Shown piece after piece: positions 1-7,056 of a stretch of DNA of 12,935 nucleotides. Numbering within the stretch: position 1 is the first letter of the stretch; every line of letters begins with the position of its first letter. The DNA comes from an uncultured Christensenella sp. (GTDB lineage: Bacteria > Bacillota > Clostridia > Christensenellales > Borkfalkiaceae), in contig CAJUHC010000032.1 in NCBI GenBank assembly GCA_910586345.1, positions 1-12,935 on the forward strand. The letters run 5' to 3'. A program made the translations under genes and the position numbers. The notes beneath the pieces are model-generated. The model had not been told where the DNA came from. It was given only the letters and a program-made list of their open reading frames with translations, and did no database searches.

Positions 1-30
1 ATCCAACACCGCTACGCTTTTTTTGCGCAT
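1..30 (-). CDS. ftsA: N-terminal fragment of a probable FtsA (actin-like division ATPase), cut by the window edge
   Basis: Only ten codons are visible, reading MRKKSVAVLD from an ATG at 30-28. A short basic start followed by a hydrophobic strand ending in Asp matches the first beta strand and phosphate-1 loop entry of FtsA/actin-fold ATPases, where the family normally continues D-I-G-(S/T). FtsA tethers FtsZ to the membrane. The position directly after ftsQ is the classic dcw order ftsQ-ftsA-ftsZ. It has its own strong promoter (68-96) and a leader of about 30 nt; the ribosome binding site is weak (GACGG about 6 nt before the ATG). A second ATG at 42, in another frame, reads MTVEYAQKKR and resembles nothing I know. 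The assignment rests on ten residues plus context. Confidence 0.5.
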   Translation of the reverse strand, partial: MRKKSVAVLD

Positions 31-67
31 ATTCAACCGTCATCCTGTTTGAAAATGTGTTTTCTTA

Positions 68-96
68 ATTATATAATAGTATTAAAAATAAGTCAA
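68..96 (-). promoter_or_regulatory. Strong SigA-type promoter for the ftsA-like gene
   Basis: On the minus strand the -35 box is TTGACT (96-91), the spacer is exactly 17 nt and the -10 box is a perfect TATAAT (73-68). The start point should lie near 61, about 30 nt before the ATG at 30. It sits immediately after the ftsQ terminator, so the downstream ftsA-like gene appears to be a separate transcription unit. Confidence 0.85.
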
Positions 97-108
97 CTAA
101 ATCAAACG

Positions 109-138
109 AAAAAGCGGTTCTTACGAACCGCTTTTTTT
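109..138. terminator. Bidirectional intrinsic terminator overlapping the 3' end of ftsQ
   Basis: Arms 109-120 and 125-136 form a perfect 12-bp stem (AAAAAGCGGTTC / GAACCGCTTTTT) with a 4-nt loop at 121-124. Read on the minus strand the loop is GTAA closed by C-G, a GNRA tetraloop that contains the ftsQ stop codon TAA, and the stem is followed by five T (113-109). On the plus strand the T tract is seven long. The upstream arm on the minus strand is the last codons of ftsQ (Lys-Lys-Ser-Gly-Ser). Confidence 0.9.
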
Positions 139-870
139 GTAGTCTGATTTAACGTCGCCTATTACGTTTTCATATCCTCTCAACGTGCCTCCGAGCTTTT
201 CTCTGTCTGTAAGTTTGCAAAATTGCGTATAGACGGCCGCGAGCTTTTCTTCCGTTCGTTCCGTATAATTATCGAGCTGAATTCTCAGTCCGCATCTTAA
301 ATTAAAACTAAGTTTATCCGTATAGTCTTCTATATCCGCCCTTTCGTCAAGGCTTACGCTCGCCACGAGCGAACGGAACGCTTTAAACTTATCTTTGAAT
401 TTAAAAGCTATTTCGGATATTTTAGCGATATTTTCAACGATAACGCCCGTAAGTTCCACGTTCGGAGAACCATCGTTGATATTGACGTTTTCAACACTGC
501 TTCTCAAAAGTTTTCCGTCGCTGTCGTACATAGAATAAATTCCGCCGACTAAAACGGCGAAGGTTTCAAGCCGTTCTTTTATCGTGACGTTAACCGTACA
601 GGGAAATTTTTTCTCGCAGGAAACCACCGTATAATTACTGTCGGAAACCGCTTCTTTTATACTGCTTTCGTTTAAAAACACTATACTGTCGCCCTTGAAA
701 ACGTCGAGCGATTTTTTTACGTTTTTATAACTTTCAGTACAGTCGTCCGCGTAAGTTACCATAGTAACGTTTATGTTCCTGACGGCAAAAATCATACCGA
801 GACTTATTACAACCGCGGCAAAAAAAATTATTCCTATCAGTAAAGCGGATATTTTTCTTACGTACTTCAT
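121..870 (-). CDS. ftsQ: Cell division protein FtsQ/DivIB
   Basis: This is the bitopic membrane protein that joins FtsL and a DivIC-type partner to regulate septal FtsW-PBP activity. The 249-residue protein has a short basic N-terminus, one membrane segment at about 7-30, then an extracytoplasmic POTRA domain (about 32-100) ending in the family-typical stretch KKFPCTVNVTIKERLE (87-102). A beta domain follows to about 235. Two cysteines (85 and 91) flank that POTRA edge and could pair outside the cell; this is inference. Sequence conservation in this family is low, and the call relies on topology, the POTRA signature and the position after murA. The ATG at 870 is 5 nt after the murA stop with no clear Shine-Dalgarno, suggesting translational coupling. 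Its final codons form part of the operon terminator. Confidence 0.85.
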   Translation of the reverse strand: MKYVRKISALLIGIIFFAAVVISLGMIFAVRNINVTMVTYADDCTESYKNVKKSLDVFKGDSIVFLNESSIKEAVSDSNYTVVSCEKKFPCTVNVTIKERLETFAVLVGGIYSMYDSDGKLLRSSVENVNINDGSPNVELTGVIVENIAKISEIAFKFKDKFKAFRSLVASVSLDERADIEDYTDKLSFNLRCGLRIQLDNYTERTEEKLAAVYTQFCKLTDREKLGGTLRGYENVIGDVKSDYKKSGS

Positions 871-875
871 AAATT

Positions 876-2132
876 TCAGACGGTTACTCTTACAATATCT
901 GCCCCGAGATTTCTGAGTTTATATTCAAAAGAACCGTATCCCCTGTCTATATGTGAAATATCAACTATTTCGCTTCTGCCTTCGGCGGCAAGCCCGGCAA
1001 GAACAAGCGCGGCACCGCCGCGCAGGTCGTGAGCAATAACCGTCGCGCCCTTATACCTTTCGACCCCGCGCACGAATGCGTTTCTGTCGATTACGGTAAT
1101 ATCCGCTCCCATTTTCCTTAGTTCAGGAACATATTTATACCGAGTTTCAAACAAATTTTCGGTTATTATAGAATGTCCTTCGCACACGCCGCAAAGCGCG
1201 GTATACTGCGCCTGTAAATCGGTAGGAAAACCTGGATACGGCTGGGTCTCGATTGATTTTACAGAAACGAGCCTTCCGTGATTTTCTATAATTATTTTAT
1301 CATTATTCAAACCTATTTTGCAACCGTTTTCCGCAAGTTTATGTATAAGCGAACTGATATTTTCCGGATGAACGCCTTCCGCAACCATTTCGCCTCCGCA
1401 CATTGCCGCAGCAATCAGAAATGTTCCCGCCTCTATCCTGTCCGGTATCGGCAAATATTCGCACCCGCCGAGACTTTTTACTCCCTCTATCGTCACAGTC
1501 CCGCTTCCCGCGCCCGAAACCTTAGCGCCTATACGGTTCAGGAAATTCTGCAAATCTTCTATTTCGGGTTCCCTCGCCGCGTTTTTAATCACGGTAGTAC
1601 CTTCCGCTTTTACTGCCGCAAGCATAATATTTTCGGTCGCGCCTACGCTCGGGCAGTCAAGCATTATTTCGTTACCGTAAAGCTTATCGCATTTGCATAA
1701 AATATATCCGTTTCTTTCGGTAATTTTAACTCCGAGTCTTTTAAGTCCCGTCAAATGCAGGTCTACGGGCCGCAATCCGATATCGCACCCGCCCGGATAC
1801 GCTATTTTAGCCGAATGAAAACGCGAAATCACAGAACCGAGCAAAAAGACCGAAGAACGCAGTTCGTGCGCCAGCGCGCTCGGGATTTCGAAGCAGTCCG
1901 CATAAGAACTGTCGATAATTATATCGTTACCGTTATAAACCGCTCTACATCCGAGACACGTAAGAATTTTTACCATATTTTTTACGTCGGATATTTGCGG
2001 AACGTTTAAAATTTTAATTTTTCCGTCGGTCAAGACCGCCGCGGCAAGTATAGGAAGCACAGAATTCTTAGCACTCTGAATTTTCACGCTTCCGTACAGC
2101 TTGTTTCCTCCGTTTATTATGTATTTTTCCAT
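876..2132 (-). CDS. murA: UDP-N-acetylglucosamine 1-carboxyvinyltransferase MurA
   Basis: The enzyme transfers enolpyruvate from PEP to UDP-GlcNAc, the first committed step of peptidoglycan synthesis, in the cytosol. The 418-residue length is normal. Key residues fall at the E. coli MurA positions or within one: Lys22-Asn23 (AKNS), the catalytic and fosfomycin-reactive Cys116 in PGGCDIG, Arg121 in RPVDLH, Asp305 in GFPTDLQAQ and Arg397 in HIDRGYGS. Because the cysteine is present, the protein should be fosfomycin-sensitive at the target level (inference). It starts at an ATG with GGAG 5 nt upstream. The gap of 77 nt to ftsW is the largest in the operon and contains a small hairpin and a possible weak promoter. 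murA occupies the place where murG, murC or murB often stand in other dcw clusters. Confidence 0.97.
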   Translation of the reverse strand: MEKYIINGGNKLYGSVKIQSAKNSVLPILAAAVLTDGKIKILNVPQISDVKNMVKILTCLGCRAVYNGNDIIIDSSYADCFEIPSALAHELRSSVFLLGSVISRFHSAKIAYPGGCDIGLRPVDLHLTGLKRLGVKITERNGYILCKCDKLYGNEIMLDCPSVGATENIMLAAVKAEGTTVIKNAAREPEIEDLQNFLNRIGAKVSGAGSGTVTIEGVKSLGGCEYLPIPDRIEAGTFLIAAAMCGGEMVAEGVHPENISSLIHKLAENGCKIGLNNDKIIIENHGRLVSVKSIETQPYPGFPTDLQAQYTALCGVCEGHSIITENLFETRYKYVPELRKMGADITVIDRNAFVRGVERYKGATVIAHDLRGGAALVLAGLAAEGRSEIVDISHIDRGYGSFEYKLRNLGADIVRVTV

Positions 2133-2145
2133 ATTAACTCCGAAC

Positions 2146-2167
2146 AGGGCAACCGTAAAGTTACCCT
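2146..2167 (-). other. Small hairpin in the leader just upstream of the murA ribosome binding site
   Basis: On the minus strand, AGGGTAAC and GTTGCCCT pair as an 8-bp stem (one T-G wobble) around a 6-nt loop. No T tract follows, so it is not a classic terminator. It ends about 8 nt before the GGAG of murA and could shield or stabilise the start region. Significance is uncertain. Confidence 0.4.
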
Positions 2168-2209
2168 ATGTAAATATACTTCATTATATGGAATTCAAAG
2201 CTTTTAATG

Positions 2210-3313
2210 TTAATCCGCCTGACGCGACACGTTATACAGTACTCCCATCGACGCCATAGTTATTATAAGCGAAGTGTTCCCGCTACTTATCAAAGGCAAC
2301 GGAAGCCCCGTCGGCGGTATCGCACCGCTTACAACGAGAGCGTTTATCGCAACCTGTATACCGTAAACGAGAGTAAAACCTGAAGCAAGCAAAAAACCGA
2401 AACGGTCCTTACAGTTTTTCGCTATCATAAAACCTCTGAAAATTATAAATCCGCAACAAAGAAAAAATATTAAAAGTCCGATAAATCCGAGTTCTTCACC
2501 CATAATCGACAAAATAAAATCGCTTTCCGCAAAGGGCAGAAATCTGTATTTCTGAGTCGAATTAAACAAACCAGTACCAAACAAACCTCCGTTGCCGAGA
2601 GCGTAAAGAGATTGTATCAACTGGTACCCTTCGTCTTTCGGAGAAGCCCACGGGTCGATAAACGCGCTGAGCCGCTGTAATCTGTACGGTTCAAGTATAA
2701 TCAAAAGCGGAACCGCCACCGCAAACGGTATTAAAACTACCGCAAACGTTTTCAGATTCGTACCGCTTAAAAATACCAGCGCAAGCATTAACAGTCCGAC
2801 ACACATCGTAATTGACATATTAGGTTCTATTATTATTAAAACACAGAACCCGATGCCGACGGCAAGCACAGGTAAAACCCCTTTCACCGTTTTAACTTTT
2901 TCGTGATTTTTGGCAAAATAAGCCGCGGCAAAAAGCGCGTAAGCATACTTAGCAATTTCCGAAGGCTGAATCGTAAACCCGCCGAAGCCAATCCATCTCG
3001 TCGCTCCGTAATTAGTAATGCCTACCCCCGGAACAAAAACAAGCGCAAGCAGAACTGCGGCGATTATTATAGCGGGATACTTGCATTTCAAGAGTTTTTT
3101 ATACGGAAGAAAGCACAATCCTACCATGGCCGCAGCGCCTAAAACAACGCCTATAATTTGTTTTTTAACAAAATAAAGACTGTCTCCGAACTGAACCTCG
3201 GCAATATACGAACTTGCGGAATATATCATTATACATCCGAAGCAAGCCATTAAAAAAACACATATTAAAAGCGGGACGTCTCCCGCTTTTTTGTTAATCT
3301 TCAAACGCTTCAT
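2210..3313 (-). CDS. ftsW: SEDS-family septal peptidoglycan glycosyltransferase FtsW/SpoVE
   Basis: This polytopic membrane enzyme polymerises lipid II glycan strands at the septum with a class B PBP partner, here encoded four genes upstream. The 367-residue length matches the short Bacillota type (SpoVE-like). Family signatures in order are GATRWI (103-108), QPSEIAK (116-122), RLQRLSAFIDPW (211-222), GLFGTG (243-248), the catalytic-type Asp265 in ESDF, GEELG (272-276), and the C-terminal loop LPLISSGNTS (338-348 region), where many homologues read ISYGGSS or ISSGGTS. About ten hydrophobic segments are visible. The ATG at 3313 lies inside murD, overlapping its end by 20 nt, which implies translational coupling. 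Codons 8-16 form a strong inverted repeat (3267-3290). FtsW and RodA are hard to separate by sequence alone; the dcw position favours FtsW. Confidence 0.93.
   Translation of the reverse strand: MKRLKINKKAGDVPLLICVFLMACFGCIMIYSASSYIAEVQFGDSLYFVKKQIIGVVLGAAAMVGLCFLPYKKLLKCKYPAIIIAAVLLALVFVPGVGITNYGATRWIGFGGFTIQPSEIAKYAYALFAAAYFAKNHEKVKTVKGVLPVLAVGIGFCVLIIIEPNMSITMCVGLLMLALVFLSGTNLKTFAVVLIPFAVAVPLLIILEPYRLQRLSAFIDPWASPKDEGYQLIQSLYALGNGGLFGTGLFNSTQKYRFLPFAESDFILSIMGEELGFIGLLIFFLCCGFIIFRGFMIAKNCKDRFGFLLASGFTLVYGIQVAINALVVSGAIPPTGLPLPLISSGNTSLIITMASMGVLYNVSRQAD
3267..3290. promoter_or_regulatory. Perfect terminator-like inverted repeat inside the start of ftsW
   Basis: AAAAGCGGGA (3267-3276) and TCCCGCTTTT (3281-3290) are exact inverse complements around a 4-nt loop, giving a 10-bp stem. 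On the minus strand it begins 4 nt after the murD stop codon and is followed only by TTTTAATA, so any termination would be partial. On the plus strand it is followed by six T, but no plus-strand gene needs it. It could be an attenuator between murD and ftsW. Confidence 0.55.
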
Positions 3314-4652
3314 TTATTCCTTCCACAAGTTTCTTGAACGCGTCACCGCGCTCCTCATAATTGGAAAAGCTGTCGAAGCTCGAACTTGCGGGACTTAACA
3401 ATACGTTTTGTCCTGATTTCGCAATAAACCGCGCAAGGCGGAAAGCCGTTTCGAACTCGGCGCAAAGAGCGAAACAGGTAAATCCCGATTTTATCGCAGC
3501 GTTAAGAAGCTTGAATCTGTTTTCCCCGTAAAGCACGGCGTGAATTACCTTGCTGTTTTTAAGCGACTGAAATAAAGGAACGTAATCGTATCCCTTATCT
3601 TTACCGCCCAACAGAATTATCGTAGGTTCCGTCATTGTCTGAACCGCTTTCACCGTCGCATCTACGTTAGTGCCTTTACTGTCGTCGTAATAAGTTACGC
3701 CGTTTACGGTTCTTACGGCTTCGATACGGTGCCTTATCCCCTTAAACGAACAAATCGCCTCCGCAACTTTATTTTTGCCGATTCCGAGTATGCGCGCGGC
3801 GGCAACGCAAGCAAGCGCGTTGTAAATATTATGTACCCCGCCGAGCGTCATTTCGTCGGCGTCGAAATATTTTTCGCCGTTGAAATAAACCTCTCCGTTC
3901 TCGAAATACGCACCCTCTTTATTTCCCTGCATAGAAAAATAAACGACTTTTGCTTTCGTAAGTTTGGCAAATCCGCGCACTACTTCGTCGTCATAATTTA
4001 AAACTGCGTATTCGCTTTCGCGAAGATTGCGAAGCAATTTGCTTTTAAGATAAACGTAATTTTCCATATTGTAGTGACGGTTCAGATGGTCTTCCGTCAC
4101 ATTCGTAACAATCGCTATATGCGGACGCAGGCTGGAAAGCGTTTCGAGCTGAAAAGACGAAACCTCTATTACCGCATAATCGTTAAACCCGAGATTTTCC
4201 GTCTCGCCGACCAAAGGATTGCCGATATTCCCGCAGGCGACGCTTTTCAGTCCTGCGTTTTCGAGTACGGAATTCAGCATAGAGACGGTAGTCGTCTTGC
4301 CGTTCGTACCCGTCACGGCGATTGCCGTCGCCCTTAAAAACAGCGCGCCGAGTTCTTCTTCGCCTATTATCGCTTTGCCCTGTTTTCTGAACGCGACAGG
4401 CAACGGGTTATCGATAGGTATTCCTGGACTTAACACAAGCACGTCGCAAGCGAGCGTTGCGTCTATGTAACTTTCGGCGTTTACTATACGTGCGCCGAGA
4501 GATTCAAACTCGTTCATAACCGAAGCGACTTTATCGCTTGCAAAGTCGTCGTAAACATAAACGTCCGCGCCACGTTCAAGAAGGAACCGCGCCGCGCATT
4601 CGCCCGACTTCGACATTCCCGCCACCATAAATTTCTGATTCTTAAAATACAT
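3294..4652 (-). CDS. murD: UDP-N-acetylmuramoyl-L-alanine--D-glutamate ligase MurD
   Basis: The enzyme adds D-glutamate to UDP-MurNAc-L-Ala using ATP, in the cytosol. The 452 residues show the three Mur-ligase domains: an N-terminal Rossmann-type UDP-binding domain (about 1-105), a central ATPase with the P-loop GTNGKTTT (115-122), SSFQLE (165-170), TNVTEDHLNRH (183-193) and a candidate carbamylated Lys near 203 in YLKSKL, and a C-terminal domain with YYDDSKGTN (321-329), GGKDKGYDY (349-357) and SPASSSFDSFSNYEERG (420-436). DDSKGTN and the SPASSSFD block distinguish MurD from MurC, MurE and MurF. It starts 6 nt after the mraY stop with GAGGAAA just before the ATG. D-glutamate for the reaction would come from the nearby murI product. 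Confidence 0.97.
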   Translation of the reverse strand: MYFKNQKFMVAGMSKSGECAARFLLERGADVYVYDDFASDKVASVMNEFESLGARIVNAESYIDATLACDVLVLSPGIPIDNPLPVAFRKQGKAIIGEEELGALFLRATAIAVTGTNGKTTTVSMLNSVLENAGLKSVACGNIGNPLVGETENLGFNDYAVIEVSSFQLETLSSLRPHIAIVTNVTEDHLNRHYNMENYVYLKSKLLRNLRESEYAVLNYDDEVVRGFAKLTKAKVVYFSMQGNKEGAYFENGEVYFNGEKYFDADEMTLGGVHNIYNALACVAAARILGIGKNKVAEAICSFKGIRHRIEAVRTVNGVTYYDDSKGTNVDATVKAVQTMTEPTIILLGGKDKGYDYVPLFQSLKNSKVIHAVLYGENRFKLLNAAIKSGFTCFALCAEFETAFRLARFIAKSGQNVLLSPASSSFDSFSNYEERGDAFKKLVEGINEAFED

Positions 4653-4658
4653 CTTTCC

Positions 4659-5603
4659 TCACACAAACAACAAACAGATTATTCCGACAAGCGCGGTAAT
4701 TAAAACGTAAGCGTAAACTATTTTACATTCCGTATGCCCCTTCATCTGAAAATGATGATGAATCGGAGCCATTAAAAATACTCTGCGCCTTGTCCGTTTA
4801 TAATATATTACCTGAACTATGACGGATATTCCCGAAATCACGAACATTATTCCGATTATCGGAATATATAGGGAATTACCCGAAAATACCGAAATGCAGG
4901 AAATAAAACCGCCGAGCGCAAGCGAACCGGTGTCGCCCATAAACACCGAAGCTTTGTTCACGTTCAGCAACAGAAAAGCCGCCAGAGCGCCTACCGCGAT
5001 AAAACAAAGCATTGCCGAACCGTTACCTTGCATATACAAAATAATTCCGAAAATCAGCAAATAAGCGGAGCTTGTCCCTCCGGCAAGACCGTCGAGTCCG
5101 TCCGTCAGATTAACGCAATTCACCGTCGCAATGAAAATCAAAATTACAAGCGGAATAATTCCCCAGTCTATATCGAATCCCGATTTGCCCGCAAAAGGTA
5201 TATAAAGACGCGTTATTCCGTTTAAATAACAGTATACCGCCGCGACGGTTGCAATAGCGAACTGAAAAATTATTTTCTGATACGGTTTGAGTCCGCCGTT
5301 GTCCTTACGGTAAACTTTCAGAAAATCGTCTAAAAAACCGACGATTGTAAAACCTCCCGTTATTGCAAGCGTCATATTTATTTTACCGTCGCGAACCCCG
5401 AACGCACACAATCCGACGGCGATTATCGCCGCGATGAAAGCAAGTCCGCCCATCGTCGGAGTACCGCCCTTGTCTTTATGTTCCTTGACGTAACCCAAAA
5501 TATATTGTCCCGCCTTTAATCTCTTTAAAAGCGGCAGCGTAATCAAAAGCAAAAACAGCGAAGCGCCGAAAGCGGCAAGCATACCCGCAAGAAAATTTTT
5601 CAT
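4659..5603 (-). CDS. mraY: Phospho-N-acetylmuramoyl-pentapeptide-transferase MraY
   Basis: This integral membrane enzyme transfers phospho-MurNAc-pentapeptide from UDP to undecaprenyl phosphate, forming lipid I. The 314-residue protein has about ten hydrophobic segments and all family signatures: KDKGGTPTMGG (43-53), FLDDFLKV (90-97, paired aspartates 92-93), NLTDGLDGLAGG (165-176), FMGDTGS (222-228) and the histidine loop APIHHHFQMKG (279-289), which is diagnostic of MraY rather than WecA-type relatives. The ATG at 5603 is preceded in frame by a TAA only two codons upstream, so no longer start exists. The Shine-Dalgarno is weak and the gap to murE is 8 nt, suggesting coupling. murF, which commonly sits between murE and mraY, is absent here. 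Confidence 0.97.
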   Translation of the reverse strand: MKNFLAGMLAAFGASLFLLLITLPLLKRLKAGQYILGYVKEHKDKGGTPTMGGLAFIAAIIAVGLCAFGVRDGKINMTLAITGGFTIVGFLDDFLKVYRKDNGGLKPYQKIIFQFAIATVAAVYCYLNGITRLYIPFAGKSGFDIDWGIIPLVILIFIATVNCVNLTDGLDGLAGGTSSAYLLIFGIILYMQGNGSAMLCFIAVGALAAFLLLNVNKASVFMGDTGSLALGGFISCISVFSGNSLYIPIIGIMFVISGISVIVQVIYYKRTRRRVFLMAPIHHHFQMKGHTECKIVYAYVLITALVGIICLLFV

Positions 5604-5611
5604 TAATTAAT

Positions 5612-7048
5612 TCAACCGATGATTTTTTTTATTACCGTATTGTCGTTATAGCTATGTTTTATTCCCATTATTTCCTGGTAATATTCGCCGCCTTTTCCCG
5701 CAACAAGAAGAATATCGTCTTTTTCAAGGAGATTAATAGCGTATTCCGTTGCGGTTTCCCGCTCGGTAACGGTTACGTACTTTTTGCCCGACGGTTTAAA
5801 TCCGGCTTCTATTTCCGAAATAATATCATAAGGGTCCTCATACCTCGGATTATCCGACGTTATTATGCAAAAATCAGCGTATTTCGACGCTATCGCACCC
5901 ATAACCGGTCTTTTTGTTTTATCCCTGTTGCCCCCGCAGCCGAAAAGGCAGTAAAGTTTGCCCCGGCATAATTTTTTCAAGGCTTGCAAAGATTTTTCGA
6001 GTCCGTCGGGAGTATGAGCAAAATCAACGAAAATATCCGCACCGTTAAACCTTGCGACCCTTTCAAGCCTGCCCGAAACATTTTTGAGATTGCTTAACCC
6101 TTTGGCTATATGTTCCGTCTTTACGCCGAGAATTTTCGCACAGGCCGCCGCTCCCATAGCATTATAAACGTTATGCAACGCAGGCAGATTTAATTTCATA
6201 TCGTACAGTTCGTCCAAAAGATTTATCACGAACGAAGTACCGTCTATACGCTCCGATACGTTTACGGCAAAAACGTCGGCAGGATTTTTAAGTCCGTAAC
6301 TTATAACGTTATTGACTTCCCCGAGCATACGGCGACCGAGATTATCGTCTGAATTGATAACGGAATACGCACATCTGCCGTCGCTGAAAAGCATTTTTTT
6401 ACACTCCGAATACTCGTTCATATTTTTAAAAAAGTCGAGATGGTCCTGAGTGCAGTTCGTAAATATTCCGACTTCAAATTTCAGTCCGTGTATTTTATCG
6501 TAATAAAGCGCGTGAGCCGATACTTCCATAAATACGTATTCGACGCCGCAGTTTAACATATCGAAAAAAATAGAATGAAGAAATATCGGGTCGGGCGTAG
6601 TGAGTTCGGGAGAAACGAATTTATCCGCATAGCTTATTCCAAGCGTACCGATTACGCCCGTATTTTTACCAGCCGACTTAAATATGCTTTCAAGCATGTA
6701 CGTTGTAGTGGTTTTACCGTTGGTTCCCGTTATTCCTACGAGCTTCAATTTCCTGTCGGCAAAACCGTAAAAAGCTCGCGCTGCGGGCGCGACGGTTTTT
6801 CTTCCATTTCCGACTATTATCTGAGGAAGCCCGCAAGGAAGTTTTTTCTCGCAAACAACGGCAACCGCACCGGCTTTCTCCGCGTCGGATATAAATTCGT
6901 GCGAATCGTGATTTTCTCCTGCGTAGCAAAAAAACAAATCGCCACGTTTAACTTTCTGACTGTCTGCGCTCAGTCCCTTAAACTCCGTTTCCCTATCGCC
7001 GAAAAATTCTTTATAGTCTATGTACTTTAAAAGTTCGCCGATTTTCAT
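5612..7048 (-). CDS. murE: UDP-MurNAc-L-alanyl-D-glutamate--2,6-diaminopimelate ligase MurE
   Basis: The enzyme adds the third residue of the stem peptide. The 478-residue protein has an N-terminal domain (about 1-100), the P-loop GTNGKTTT (108-115), LTTPDP (149-154), the EVSAHAL block (175-181), TNCTQDHLDFF (197-207) and a C-terminal domain with GCGGNRDKTKRP (370-381) and GKGGEYYQ (451-458). The substrate motif DNPRYEDP (399-406) is of the DNPR type known to recognise meso-diaminopimelate; lysine-adding enzymes differ at the Asn/Arg positions. The SSHAL block common in the family reads SAHAL here. The ATG has a perfect AGGAGG (7058-7053) that overlaps the TAG stop of the PBP gene, which fixes the start and implies coupled translation. 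Confidence 0.96.
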   Translation of the reverse strand: MKIGELLKYIDYKEFFGDRETEFKGLSADSQKVKRGDLFFCYAGENHDSHEFISDAEKAGAVAVVCEKKLPCGLPQIIVGNGRKTVAPAARAFYGFADRKLKLVGITGTNGKTTTTYMLESIFKSAGKNTGVIGTLGISYADKFVSPELTTPDPIFLHSIFFDMLNCGVEYVFMEVSAHALYYDKIHGLKFEVGIFTNCTQDHLDFFKNMNEYSECKKMLFSDGRCAYSVINSDDNLGRRMLGEVNNVISYGLKNPADVFAVNVSERIDGTSFVINLLDELYDMKLNLPALHNVYNAMGAAACAKILGVKTEHIAKGLSNLKNVSGRLERVARFNGADIFVDFAHTPDGLEKSLQALKKLCRGKLYCLFGCGGNRDKTKRPVMGAIASKYADFCIITSDNPRYEDPYDIISEIEAGFKPSGKKYVTVTERETATEYAINLLEKDDILLVAGKGGEYYQEIMGIKHSYNDNTVIKKIIG

Positions 7049-7056
7049 ATTTCCTC

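Noticed and set aside
1278..1700. Plus-strand ORF of 140 codons opposite murA, and similar ones opposite murE (6575-7030) and ftsL/rsmH (9451-9783).
   Set aside because: All lie antisense to well-conserved genes with full motifs and show no domain features or start signals.
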